A DNA stretch of 64,000 nucleotides. It comes from JADJOY01 sp016713535 [NCBI: Deltaproteobacteria bacterium]. Lineage in GTDB: Bacteria > JADJOY01. Position 1 is the first letter of the stretch; each line of letters starts with the position of its first letter. The position numbers and the translations under genes were made by a program. Below, in pieces: positions 39,186-48,145 of this stretch. A model generated the notes under the pieces. It ran no database searches. It was not told the origin of the DNA and saw only the letters and a list, made by a program, of their open reading frames with translations. The stretch is from NCBI GenBank assembly GCA_016713535.1, contig JADJOY010000004.1, positions 248,001-312,000 on the forward strand, given 5' to 3'.

Positions 39186-40482
39186 CGGTCCCCGAGGCGA
39201 GCTTCGGGTAGAAGAAGGTCGACTTCTGCGGCATGACCTCCTTCGCGAGCGCCACCGCCGTGACCTGCTGGATGCGGGTGGGGCGGACCAGGATCGCGAC
39301 GTCGCCGGCGCCGCTCTGCACTTCCTTCTCGGCCTCGGCGGCGTCGGTGAGGAAGTGCAGGTGCTCCTTCCGCGCCTGCGCGGCGATGTCGATGCCGGCC
39401 ACCTCCTCGACGATCCAGTGGTGGATGCGGCGCAGGTCGAGGTCCCACAGCACGGCCGGGATGTGCGCCGGCGCGTCACCGCGGCCCGGCTGACCGGCGA
39501 GATCGAGGACCACCGCGCCCGGAACCCCGCGCACCACCAGCGCCACGCGGCGGCTCGACGCAGGCTCGCTGTCGAGGGCGGCGCACGCGGCGGCCGCGTC
39601 GGCGACCTCGCGCACCACCGGCAACCGCTCACGAACCCGTTTCAGGAACGACGCCGCGTCGAAACCGGGCAGCCCGTAGAGCACGCGGTGGATCGGCAGG
39701 ATCACGAGCCCCGGATCCTCGATCGCCATCAGGTACATGAGCACGTGCTCGAAGCTCGCGCGCTCGCCGGCCTGCGGGTACTCCTTGCGCATGCGATCGC
39801 GGAACGCGAGCGCCGTCGAGTAGCGGTGGTGGCCGTCGGCGATGAAGATCTGCTTGTCGGCCAGGCCCTTCGAGAAGGCGCCGATCAGCGCGGGATCGGT
39901 GATCGCCCACAGCCGGTGGCGCACACCTGCGGGGTCGACGCCGTCGAGGCGCGGCGCGGCCGAAGTGAGCGCGCGCAGCGCGCCGAGGATGCCGCCGTCC
40001 GCGTCGGAGAAGAGCCCGAACACCGGGCTCAGGTTGGCGCCGGTCGCCTGGGTGAGCAGCAGCCGGTCGGCCTTGGGAGCGTCGAGGGTGCGCTCGTGGG
40101 GCAGGATCACGCCCGCGTCGAGGGCCTCGAGGCGCACGCCGGCGAGGACGCCGTCGCGGTCGCGGTCGTGGTCCTCCCACGGGAACCGGTAGCTCTGGCG
40201 GTAGAAGTAGAGCGCGGGAGCGGCGTCGCGGACGAACGTGCCGTCCGTGAGCCAGTCGCGCAGGTAGGCGCCGGCGCGCGTGTAGCGGTTCTCGCTCTCG
40301 CCGTCGCCGGGCTTGTCCTCGCCCAGGATGAGCCGCACGAAGTTCCTGGGGTGGCGCTCGTGGAGCTCGCGGCGCTCGTCCTCGTTGATGACGTCGTAGG
40401 GCGGGGCCACGACCTCGGAGAGATCGCCGCCCACCTTCTTCGGATCGTAGAGAACTCCGCGGAACGCTCGGACGATCGCCAT
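39148..40482 (-). CDS. DUF1015 family protein
   Basis: A 444-residue cytoplasmic protein. The N-terminus MAIVRAFRGVLYDPKKVG and VVAPPYDVINEDERREL are the DUF1015 signature, and IADGHHRYSTALAFRDRM is the conserved His-rich core. Members are widespread, and related proteins have ParB/serine-kinase-like folds, but this bacterial branch has no firm function. ATG 40482 is chosen because upstream in-frame sequence is only the palindromic repeat array. Confidence 0.85.
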   Translation of the reverse strand: MAIVRAFRGVLYDPKKVGGDLSEVVAPPYDVINEDERRELHERHPRNFVRLILGEDKPGDGESENRYTRAGAYLRDWLTDGTFVRDAAPALYFYRQSYRFPWEDHDRDRDGVLAGVRLEALDAGVILPHERTLDAPKADRLLLTQATGANLSPVFGLFSDADGGILGALRALTSAAPRLDGVDPAGVRHRLWAITDPALIGAFSKGLADKQIFIADGHHRYSTALAFRDRMRKEYPQAGERASFEHVLMYLMAIEDPGLVILPIHRVLYGLPGFDAASFLKRVRERLPVVREVADAAAACAALDSEPASSRRVALVVRGVPGAVVLDLAGQPGRGDAPAHIPAVLWDLDLRRIHHWIVEEVAGIDIAAQARKEHLHFLTDAAEAEKEVQSGAGDVAILVRPTRIQQVTAVALAKEVMPQKSTFFYPKLASGTVIAPIVPPETLG

Positions 40483-40580
40483 CTTCTCGGCCCTCGGTGA
40501 TGAGCCGCGCGGCAGGCCCGCCGCGCGGAGGAGGGCTGAGTTAGCAGGTCGTTCGTGGCCGAACAACCTGCCGACCTCGC

Positions 40581-40963
40581 CTGGAGGGTCGCGATCCTTC
40601 GCGACCGCGAGGGCGCGGCTGCGAGGACCGCAGCCCTCCAACCGGCACGTCGCGCGCAGCCCGGGGCGGCCGACGAAGCCGCACGGCTGGAGGGTCGCGG
40701 TCCTTCGCGACCGCGAGGGCGCGGCTGCGAGGGACCGCAGCCCTCCAACCGGGAGGTCGCGCGCAGCCCCGGGGCGGCCGACGAAGCCGCACGGCTGGAG
40801 GGTCGCGGTCCTTCGCGACCGCGAGGGCGCGGCTGCGAGGGACCGCAGCCCTCCAACCGGGACGTCGCGCGCACCCTGGGGCGGCCGAAGAAGCCGCACG
40901 GCTGGAGGGTCGCGATCCTTCGCGACCGCGAGGCTTCGGCTGCGAGGGACCGCAGCCCTCCAG
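40581..40963. repeat. Tandem array of ~107-bp palindromic units (three full, one partial)
   Basis: Units begin with CTGGAGGGTC at 40581, 40687, 40795 and 40902 (106, 108 and 107 apart), the last ending near 40963. Each has a ~61-base folded core: outer pairing TGGAGG/CCTCCA, a hairpin GGTCGCG/CGCGACC and a hairpin GGCTGCG/CGCAGCC, i.e. a three-way junction. A ~45-base spacer joins the cores. It occupies the gap 40483-40974, which otherwise holds no gene. Resembles REP/BIME-type extragenic elements; spacers are alike, so it is not CRISPR. Frames read through it are not genes. Confidence 0.85.
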
Positions 40964-40974
40964 CGGGGAGGGGG

Positions 40975-41508
40975 TTACGGCGCGGCGGGCTTCACCCGGG
41001 TCCAGTGGAACGTCATCCCGGGCTCGGGCTTGTCCGCCATGCTGGTCCAGGTGGCGTCGTAGTGATCGGCGTCGATCAGCTTGATGTCGACCTGGTGCAT
41101 GTGACTCTCGCTGGGGCTCGAGAGGTTGGTGGCGTCGGTGAACACGAAGCTGACACTCTTGCCGTCGGGTCCGAAGCCGCTCGAGCGCAGGCGTGGCTGG
41201 TTTCCGCCCGCGCAATAGTGGGTGGCGACCAGGCCCTTCCCGTCCGGGTGGTACATGGTCACCATGGCGTGCGGCATTCCGGGGAACATGTTCTCCATCA
41301 GCACCGCCCCGCCGCCGGTGAGCGTGATCTGCTCGCGCATCTTGCGGCCGCCCTCGCCCTCGGCTTCCCAGTCGCCGACCAGGGGCTTCATCTGGTCGAA
41401 CGCAGGGTTGGTCTTGGGGGGCGTCGCGTGTCCCTCGTTGGCGAACGCGGGCGCAACGGCGACGAGCGCGACGAGGAGCGGCAAGCCAGGCTTCCAGGGT
41501 GTCTTCAT
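40975..41508 (-). CDS. Secreted DUF1579-like protein
   Basis: A 177-residue protein with a signal peptide (MKTPWKPGLPLLVALVAVAP, cut near AFA-NEG). The mature part is a single beta-barrel-like domain (LVGDWEAEGEGGRKM, GGGAVLMENMFPGMPHAM, YHPDGKGLVATHYCAGGNQ), the DUF1579 layout. Function unknown; a lipid- or haem-binding lipocalin-like role is only a guess. It overlaps the upstream lipoprotein gene by ATGA, so the two are coupled. Confidence 0.7.
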   Translation of the reverse strand: MKTPWKPGLPLLVALVAVAPAFANEGHATPPKTNPAFDQMKPLVGDWEAEGEGGRKMREQITLTGGGAVLMENMFPGMPHAMVTMYHPDGKGLVATHYCAGGNQPRLRSSGFGPDGKSVSFVFTDATNLSSPSESHMHQVDIKLIDADHYDATWTSMADKPEPGMTFHWTRVKPAAP

Positions 41509-42665
41509 GATGTCCTCCGATCTCGATTTCTAGGCCACGCCCGCGCCGCGGTCAACAACACGAGCCCGGCGACGGTGGCGGCGCCGATCAGCTCGAGGGC
41601 GCGCACGAAGAGGTGGTCGATCAACGCGCGGCTGTGCCCCGCCGCCGCTTCGGTGACCTTGCGGGTCAGCGCCTCCACGTCTCCGCTCACCGCGAGCCGC
41701 TCGCGCTCGAGCACCTCCACCGTCGCCGCGCGCTGCGCGTCGAGGGCCTCGAACGTGGTGCGGCGCAGCTCCTCGACGCTCGCGAACACTGCCTCGCGCT
41801 CGCTCTTCACGTGGCCGAGGAGCTCGCTCGACTGGGTGGTGAAGAGCGCCATCGCCTGGTCGCTGGCGCCGGCGAGCCGCTTCAGCGAGTCGTCCATGCC
41901 GTCGAAGTCGGCGAGCGTCCTGCCGATGCGCTGGTTGCGGGGCAGGTCGAGGAGCATGAGCTCGGCCTGCCAGCGCACCATCGCCGGGAGCTGTGCCGCA
42001 TAGGCGACCATCATCTCCTGCATCGCCGCCAGGTTGTCGCCCAGGTTCTCGACCGCCTGGAAGAACGCCGCCTTCTCGCCGGCGCGCGACGCCAGGAACG
42101 CCGGCACCAGCGAGCGCCGCGAGAACGAGATCTCGGTGATCGGCTCGGCCGCGGCGAGCTCGTGGATGCGGGTGCGTCCCCGCTCGAAGGTCTCGCCCGT
42201 CACCGCGAGCTCGCGCGCGATCTCCTCGATCTCCTCGCGCAGGTGCCGCGCGCACGCCTGGACCGTCGCGCGCTCGTCGCCGAACGGGTCGCGCGGCGGC
42301 GTGGCCTCGAAGAAGGCCTCCATCTGCACGGCGAGGAGCCACAGGTCGCCGAACGCCGCCTGCGCCTCCTCGAGCGTGCCCGCCCGGTAGGCACCCGGGA
42401 TGACGCCGAGCTTCCACACCAGCAGGCCGCGGATCACGCTTTCGTCGCTGGTGCGCGCCTGGATCGCGTCCGCGGTGCGCGCGACCTCGTCGGCGAAGCG
42501 CCGCACGTAGTCGTTGAGGAGCAGCCGGGTCTGGCGGGTGGTGAGGACCCGGCCGTGCGGCTGCGGCTCGGTGCTCGACTCGAAGAACCCGGGCATCGTC
42601 GCGCAGCCGGCGGGAACGACGAGCGCGAGGAGGAGCGCGAGGGCGTGCGAGGCGCGGCGCGGCAT
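41505..42665 (-). CDS. Predicted lipoprotein with coiled coil and C-terminal membrane helix
   Basis: A 386-residue protein. The lipobox is LVVPAGC near residue 21. The body is almost all alpha-helical (VRRFADEVARTADAIQARTS; SEREAVFASVEELRRTTFEAL) and ends with one transmembrane helix (LIGAATVAGLVLLTAARAW). An envelope structural or signalling role is possible; no family was recognised. ATG 42665. It is transcribed with the downstream DUF1579 gene and diverges from the GNAT gene. Confidence 0.6.
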   Translation of the reverse strand: MPRRASHALALLLALVVPAGCATMPGFFESSTEPQPHGRVLTTRQTRLLLNDYVRRFADEVARTADAIQARTSDESVIRGLLVWKLGVIPGAYRAGTLEEAQAAFGDLWLLAVQMEAFFEATPPRDPFGDERATVQACARHLREEIEEIARELAVTGETFERGRTRIHELAAAEPITEISFSRRSLVPAFLASRAGEKAAFFQAVENLGDNLAAMQEMMVAYAAQLPAMVRWQAELMLLDLPRNQRIGRTLADFDGMDDSLKRLAGASDQAMALFTTQSSELLGHVKSEREAVFASVEELRRTTFEALDAQRAATVEVLERERLAVSGDVEALTRKVTEAAAGHSRALIDHLFVRALELIGAATVAGLVLLTAARAWPRNRDRRTS

Positions 42666-42704
42666 GGCGCCCGATCTTACCAGGGCGCTATCCTCGGGCT
42701 CGCC

Positions 42705-43211
42705 ATGGCGTTCGCCTTTCTTCGCACCGAGCGGCTCTCGCTGCGTCCGTGGGTCGCCGAGGACCTCGACGCGCTCCACGCGATCTGGAGCGACCCCGAG
42801 GTGGTGTGGTGGGGGCCGTCCGCCGACCTCGACGCCAGCCGTCGCCTCCTCGACGCGATCGTCGCCGAGAACCTCGCGTTCCCCGCCGGCCTCACCTGGT
42901 ACGCGATCGTCGAGCGCACTGCGGGCGCGGTCGTCGGCAACGTCATGGTGCGTCCCGCACCGTACGCGGCGGGCGAGATCGACGTGGGCTGGACGCTCGC
43001 CCGCGCGAGCTGGGGGAAGGGCTACGCCACCGAGGCCGCGCGCGCCGCGATCCGTCACGCGTTCTCGATGGCGCGGCCGGCGCGCCTCGTCGCGGCGATC
43101 GTTCCCACCAACGAGCGCTCGCTGCGGGTGGCCGCGCGCCTGGGCTTCACCCGCGCCGGCACGGTCCAGCACGCGGGCCTCGCCCACGACCTCTTCGAGG
43201 TGCGGCCGTAG
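42705..43211 (+). CDS. GNAT-family N-acetyltransferase (RimJ/RimL-like)
   Basis: A 168-residue acetyltransferase. LRTERLSLRPWVAEDLDAL at the start, EIDVGWTLARASWGKGYATEAARA (acetyl-CoA pyrophosphate loop WGKGYATEA) and IVPTNERSLRVAARLGF near the end mark the RimJ/RimL-type GNAT group. Substrate unknown; N-terminal or amine acetylation is typical. It converges on tsaC. Confidence 0.85.
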   Translation: MAFAFLRTERLSLRPWVAEDLDALHAIWSDPEVVWWGPSADLDASRRLLDAIVAENLAFPAGLTWYAIVERTAGAVVGNVMVRPAPYAAGEIDVGWTLARASWGKGYATEAARAAIRHAFSMARPARLVAAIVPTNERSLRVAARLGFTRAGTVQHAGLAHDLFEVRP

Positions 43212-43214
43212 CGG

Positions 43215-43865
43215 TCAGCCGCCCGCCAGGTCCACGTCCAGGTCGCCGGCACGCACGATCCGGGGCGGGTCGACGGTGCCGTCGACGATCGTCGAGCCGA
43301 GCTGGCCCGGCAGCACGCCGCCGTCGACGATGAAGGCCACCGCGCGGCCCACCTGCTGAGCGGCCTCGGCGGCGGTCCGCGCCGAGGTCCGCCCGGAGAT
43401 GTTGGCGCTCGTCGCCACCAGCGGCTCGCCGAGCGCGCGCACGAGCTGGGTCGCGATCGGCGAGGACGAGATCCTGCACGCGATCGTGCCGCCCGCGCCG
43501 ACCACGCGCGCCGGAAGCCCGGGCTTCGCCGGCAGGATCACGGTGAGCGCGCCCGGCCAGTAGCGCTCGATCAGGCGCTCGGCCACGCGCGGAATCCTCG
43601 AGGCCACTCGCCCGAGCATGGCGAGGTCGGACACGAGCACCGGGAACGGCTTGCCGTCGGGCCGCCCCTTGATCGCCTGGACGTGCTCGACCGCGGCCTC
43701 GTCGAGGGCGCGCGCGCCGAGGCCGTAGAAGGTCTCGGTGGGGTAGACGATCGCGCGGCCGGCGCCGAGCGCGGTCACGACGGCGGCGAGATCGCGCTCC
43801 GCGAGGCCGTCGGCGCTGGCGCGCAGCGTCGGCGCCAGCGGCTTCGCCGCGGCGGCGTCGTTCAT
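43215..43865 (-). CDS. tsaC: L-threonylcarbamoyladenylate synthase (TsaC/YwlC/Sua5)
   Basis: A 216-residue enzyme that makes threonylcarbamoyl-AMP for the t6A37 tRNA modification. [16 protein letters not shown], the KGRPDGKPF loop, [12 protein letters not shown] and VATSANISG are the family motifs. The short length without the Sua5 C-terminal domain points to the TsaC type. ATG 43865 overlaps the purE stop by four bases. Confidence 0.92.
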   Translation of the reverse strand: MNDAAAAKPLAPTLRASADGLAERDLAAVVTALGAGRAIVYPTETFYGLGARALDEAAVEHVQAIKGRPDGKPFPVLVSDLAMLGRVASRIPRVAERLIERYWPGALTVILPAKPGLPARVVGAGGTIACRISSSPIATQLVRALGEPLVATSANISGRTSARTAAEAAQQVGRAVAFIVDGGVLPGQLGSTIVDGTVDPPRIVRAGDLDVDLAGG

Positions 43866-44389
43866 CCCTTGGCCGCCCAGGCGGCCTTCACCTTCTTGTC
43901 GCCCTCGATCACCGACGCCTCGAGCCGGTCGCGCTCCTTCGCCAGCGTGGCCGTCACGCTCTCGCTGCCGAGCCCGAGGATGCGTGCCGCGAGGTACGCC
44001 GCGTTGCGGGCACCCATGTCGCCCACGGCGACGGTGGCGACCGGGATCCCGGGAGGCATCTGCACCGTCGAGAGCAGCGCGTCGAAGCCCGCGAGCGGAG
44101 TCGAGTCGACGGGCACGCCGATCACCGGTTTCAAGGTGTGCGCGGCGACCACGCCCGCGAGGTGGGCGGCGCCACCCGCGGCGGCGATGAAGAGCTTGAC
44201 CCCGCGCGTCTCGGCGTCGCGCACGTAGTCGACGGTGCGCGCCGGGCTGCGATGCGCGCTGGTCACGGTGACCTCGAACGGGATCGCGAGCTTCGACAGG
44301 ACCTCGCGCGCGCCGAGCAGCTTGTCGGCGTCCGAGGCGCTGCCCATCAGGATCGCGACCACGGGGTTTCCTTCGGTCTTGGTGCTCAT
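43862..44389 (-). CDS. purE: N5-carboxyaminoimidazole ribonucleotide mutase
   Basis: A 175-residue enzyme of purine synthesis that moves the carboxylate of N5-[14 protein letters not shown] (active-site Ser-Asp), [11 protein letters not shown] (His) and [18 protein letters not shown] are the PurE core. purK is not adjacent, so the class I reaction depends on a distant partner. It overlaps tsaC and follows the ABC permease gene by 22 bases on the same strand. Confidence 0.93.
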   Translation of the reverse strand: MSTKTEGNPVVAILMGSASDADKLLGAREVLSKLAIPFEVTVTSAHRSPARTVDYVRDAETRGVKLFIAAAGGAAHLAGVVAAHTLKPVIGVPVDSTPLAGFDALLSTVQMPPGIPVATVAVGDMGARNAAYLAARILGLGSESVTATLAKERDRLEASVIEGDKKVKAAWAAKG

Positions 44390-44411
44390 GGTCCGGTTCT
44401 CCCGAGTGCCA

Positions 44412-47002
44412 TCACTCGTATTCGATGGCGTCCAGAATGTTGAGCCGGCCGGCCTTGCGCGCGGGGTAGAGCCCCGCGGCCATGGCGATCACGATCGCCG
44501 ATACCGCCGCGCCGAAGAGCGCCAGGATGTCGACGTGGAAGTCGAGGTGCCAACCCGCGAGGCGCAGCATCGACACGCGCACGAACGGGTAGGCGTTGGC
44601 GAGGCCCAGGGCGAGCCCGATGACCGCGCCGATGAGGCCGAGCAACCCGGCCTCGGCGAGCACCGCGCCCTCGATCTGGCGCCGCGTGGCGCCGATCGCG
44701 CGCAGGATCCCGATCTCGCGGGTACGGTCGAGGATCGCCGCCAGCAGCGTGTTCACGATCCCGAGCGCCGAGATCAGGAGCACGATCACCTCGGTGGCCC
44801 TGGAGACCTCGAAGCCGGCGATGACCTGGCTCTTGATTTCGTCCTTGAACTCCTTCGAGGTCATCACCTGGAGGTCGTAGCGCGGCCCGAAGTGCGCGCG
44901 GATCTCGCGCGAGACCTCTTCCCAGCGGCTCGGCTCGACCAGGTCGACGTCGATCCCGTCCACCAGCGACTCGCGCCAGTACTCGCGATAGAGCGCGCGG
45001 TCGATGTGCACGGTGCCGGTCTTCCCGGCCCAGTCCGCGAACGTGCCGAGGATGCGGAAGGTGCGGGTGCCCGAGGGCGTCGAGAGCGTGAGGTCGTCGC
45101 CGATCTTCTTGCCGAAGTGGAGCGCGAACGCGTCCGAGACGCCGACGCCCTCGCCGCGCGCCAGCGCGTTCATGAAGTCGTCCGCGGGAGGCCCCGCGAC
45201 CATCTGGTAGCTGCCGCGGCGGCGGTGCGCGTCCACGTCGAGCGCCAGCAGATACGCCAGCTCGCCCCTCGTGGAGGAGCTCGACGTAGCGGAACGGCTT
45301 CACCGTCGCGGCGCCGGGTACGCCGCGCACGCCCTCGACCACCTCGTCGGGGATGCGGTTGCTCGAGGGACCCGCGAGGCGGCTCGACGCGGCGATCGAG
45401 AGGTCCGCCGAGATGTAGCGATCGATCCAGCTTCCCAGCGTCACCTGCAGGCTCTCGACCAGCGCGCCGACGATCACGTAGGCGCTGATGCCGATCATCA
45501 CGGCGGTGAGCGTGACCGCGGTGCGCCCCGGCGCGTTGGTCAGGTTGTCGCCGGCGAGCTTGCCCTGGATGCCGAAGATCGCGCCGAGCACGTGGCGCGC
45601 GCGGCCGAGGATCGCGACCACCATCCACGGCATCAGCAGCGCGACGCCGACGATCCGGCATCCCATGGTCGCGAGCGAGAGCCAGTTGGCGCCGATGCGG
45701 GTCTGCAGGAAGTTGCCGCCCGCTCGCCGCGAGCCCGGCCAGGCCGATCCAGCCCAGGATGTGGATGGTGCGCAGCTCGACGCGGGTGGTCGCGTCGCGT
45801 CGCAGCGCGACCAGCGGGCTCACCCGCCCGGCCTGGCGGGCCGGGATCGAGGACGCCACCAGCGCGAAGCCGAAGCCGGCGGCCACACCCGTCGCGATCA
45901 CCATCGGGTCGAGGCGCAGGTAGCCGACGGTGGTGCGCGTCACCATCGTCGCCAGCACCGACTCCATCGCCGGCAGGATCAGCCGCGCCATCCACCACCC
46001 GAGCGCCACGCCCGCGGCGCAGCCGATCGCCGCGAGCGCCAGCGACTCGACCACGAAGAGCGCCCGGATCTCGTCCGCGGTGGCGCCCAGCGAGCGCAAC
46101 ACGCCGATCTCGCGGCGTCGCTGCACCACCGCGATGCTCATGGTGTTGTAGATGAGGAACATCCCGACGATGAACGAGAGCGCCTGGCTCTGCGAGAAGC
46201 CGAGCTTCATCGCGCCGAGGAGCCCCTCGAGCTGCTCGCCGCGGCTCTCCGGCCGGTCGACGTGCCCGCGCCCGCCCACCGCCGCGGCGATGGCGCTACG
46301 ACCCTCCTCGAAGCTCACGCCGTCCTTCAGCACCACGTCGATCTGGTCGAACTTCCCGGGGACGCCCGGCACTCCCTTCCCGAACGCGATCTGCGCCGCG
46401 AAGATGTCCATGAGCGCGAACATCCCGCCGTACGCCTTGGCGGGCCCGCTCTCCTTCAAGATCCCGCGCACCACCAGCTCGGCCGGTCCGCTCGCGACCT
46501 GCAGCCTGAGCGGCGAGTCGAGCTTGAGCCCGTGCGAGTCCGCGAAGCGGCGCGTCACGAAGATCGAGCTCGGCTGCGAGAGCACGACGATCGGGTCCTC
46601 GATCTCCGAGCCGTCGCTCTCCTTCTCGAGGTCGTAGCTGCGGACCTCGGTGTCGGCGAGGTAGTCGACGCCGAAGACCTGCAGGCGCTCGCCCGCGTTC
46701 GCGCCTCCCACCACCAGTCCCGAGTCGAGGATCAGCGCGGCGGCGCTCTTCACCACCGGGATCGCGCGCACCTCGTCGAGGAGCTCCTCGGGGAGTCCGG
46801 CGGTGCCGTTGGCGACGGAGATCGTCGCGCGCCCCGCGGTTTCGGCCACCGAGTCGCGAATGGACGCGAACACCGAGTGGTTCACCAGCCGCATGGCGAT
46901 GATCACCGCCACGCCGAGCATGATCCCCACCGCCGTCAGCGCGGTGCGCAGCCGGTGTTGCCGCCACTGCGGCCACGTCACGTAGACCAGGAGGTTCCAC
47001 AT
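44412..47002 (-). CDS. FtsX-family ABC permease with two FtsX domains (two frameshifts in this assembly)
   Basis: About 862 residues after correction. One N-terminal helix (QHRLRTALTAVGIMLGVAVII), a periplasmic MacB-like domain, then FtsX domain 1 (MFLIYNTMSIAVVQRRREIGVLRSLGAT) and FtsX domain 2 (ISALGIVNTLLAAILDRTREIGILRAIGAT). The ten-helix layout fits exporters of lipids or lipoproteins. Breaks lie in CCC 45719-45721 and the C run 45265-45268, each with one base too many. Its ATPase partner is upstream at 47369-48085, but a 366-base gap with repeats lies between them. Confidence 0.83.
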
Positions 47003-47040
47003 GGCGGTTCAGAGAAGATCGACGTTGGACCGGGGGGCTT

Positions 47041-47335
47041 GAACAGACCCCGAATTGAGTTCCGGGCCGCGCAACGAGTGGACTCGTCGAGAGGCGCGTC
47101 GCAGGGCGACGCCGCGAGCGCAGCGAGTGACTTGGGGGTGGGGCCCCGCCGAGACCGCGCTCTTGGCGGGGCGGGGGTCTGGAACAGACCCCGAATTGAG
47201 TTCCGGGCCGCGCAACGAGTGGACTCGTCGAGAGGCGCGTCGCAGGGCGACGCCGCGAGCGCAGCGAGTGACTTGGGGGTGGGGCCCCGCCGAGACCGCG
47301 CTCTTGGCGGGGCGGGGGTCTGGAACAGACCCCCG
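47041..47335 (-). repeat. R1 structured repeat, locus A (two 141-bp tandem copies plus part)
   Basis: Copies start at 47041 and 47182 with the shared GAACAGACCC phase and a third, partial one at 47323; period 141. Each holds hairpin H3 (GCGTCGC/GCGACGC, e.g. 47237-47253), the CGCGAGCGCAGCGA strand, H2 (GCCCCGCC/GGCGGGGC, 47284-47313) and H1 (CGGGGGTCTG/CAGACCCCCG, 47313-47335). The same order and orientation relative to the upstream gene recurs at 56.5 and 59.7 kb. A locus-specific segment with ACGAGT/ACTCGT fills the rest. With the flanking hairpin it makes up the whole gene-free gap 47003-47368. Confidence 0.85.
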
Positions 47336-47345
47336 AGACAGCATC

Positions 47346-47381
47346 GGCGAGGAGTTGAGAGCCATCTCTCAACTCCTCGCC
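47346..47381 (-). terminator. Perfect 16-bp hairpin spanning the stop codon of the ABC ATPase gene
   Basis: Arms 47346-47361 and 47366-47381 with loop CCAT. The stop codon of the ATPase (47369-47371) lies inside one arm. It abuts repeat R1 locus A. Probably a transcript-end or attenuator structure; no T-tract. Confidence 0.6.
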
Positions 47382-48085
47382 GTGCGGCGGTCTTCCTCGA
47401 TCTTGCCGTCGCGCAGCCGGATCACGCGGTCGCCGAACTCGGCGGCGCGCGGGTCGTGGGTCACCATCACGATCGTGGGCGCCTTGCCCTGGTGCACCGA
47501 GCGCAGGAGCTCGAGGATCTCGGTGGCGGTCACGGAGTCGAGGTTGCCGGTCGGCTCGTCGGCGAGGAGCAGGCGCGGCTCGACCACCAGCGCCCGGGCG
47601 ATCGCCACCCGCTGCATCTCTCCACCCGAGAGCTCGTCGGGCCGATGGGCGCTGCGATCGGCGAGCCCCACGACCTCGAGCAGGCTCTCGACCCGCGCGC
47701 GCACGTCCTTCATGCGCTTGCCGTCGAGCAAGAGCGGCAGCGCCACGTTCTCGGCGGCGGTGAGCGTCGGCAGCAGGTTGAAGAACTGGAAGATGAGGCC
47801 GACGCGCTCGCGCCGGAAGATCGTGACGTCGGTGTCGGGCATCTCGCTCAGCGCCGCGCCGTCGACGGTGAGCCGCCCGGTGGTCGGCCGGTCGAGGCCA
47901 CCCATGAGGTGAAGGAGCGTGCTCTTTCCCGAGCCGCTCGGTCCCATGATCGACAGGAACTCGCCACGCGGCACGGTCAGCGTGACGCCGGCGAGCGCCC
48001 GCACCTCGCGATGGCCCTGCAGGTAGACCTTGGTCACCTCGTCGACCTGGACGAGCCCCTCGGTGTGTCCCGCCTTCTCCGCCAC
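47369..48085 (-). CDS. ABC transporter ATPase, LolD/MacB type
   Basis: A 238-residue ATPase of the type VII/MacB-LolD group. Walker A IMGPSGSGKST, Q-loop FQFFNLLPTLTAAENV, signature LSGGEMQR, Walker B LLLADEPTGNLDS and switch His in MVTHDPRAA. It powers the FtsX-type permease encoded downstream. GTG 48085 follows GGAGGTGA; the longer reading adds no family sequence. Downstream lies a strong hairpin and repeat R1, which may lower permease expression relative to the ATPase. Confidence 0.92.
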   Translation of the reverse strand: MAEKAGHTEGLVQVDEVTKVYLQGHREVRALAGVTLTVPRGEFLSIMGPSGSGKSTLLHLMGGLDRPTTGRLTVDGAALSEMPDTDVTIFRRERVGLIFQFFNLLPTLTAAENVALPLLLDGKRMKDVRARVESLLEVVGLADRSAHRPDELSGGEMQRVAIARALVVEPRLLLADEPTGNLDSVTATEILELLRSVHQGKAPTIVMVTHDPRAAEFGDRVIRLRDGKIEEDRRTARS

Positions 48086-48145
48086 GATCTCACCTCCGGC
48101 CCGAGTACGGGCCGGGCGCAATATGGATGCGGCCGGCGAGGTCGA

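Noticed and set aside
40581-40963. CRISPR array
   Set aside because: Units are ~107 bp with similar spacers and long palindromic cores; no cas genes. It does not have short repeats with unique spacers.
40555-42003. A 482-codon frame through the palindromic array
   Set aside because: The open frame arises from repeat DNA read in several frames; no known domain, and it is antisense to DUF1579 and lipoprotein genes.
47041-47335. Insertion sequence
   Set aside because: The repeats have no transposase frame and no terminal inverted repeats of IS type; they are too short.
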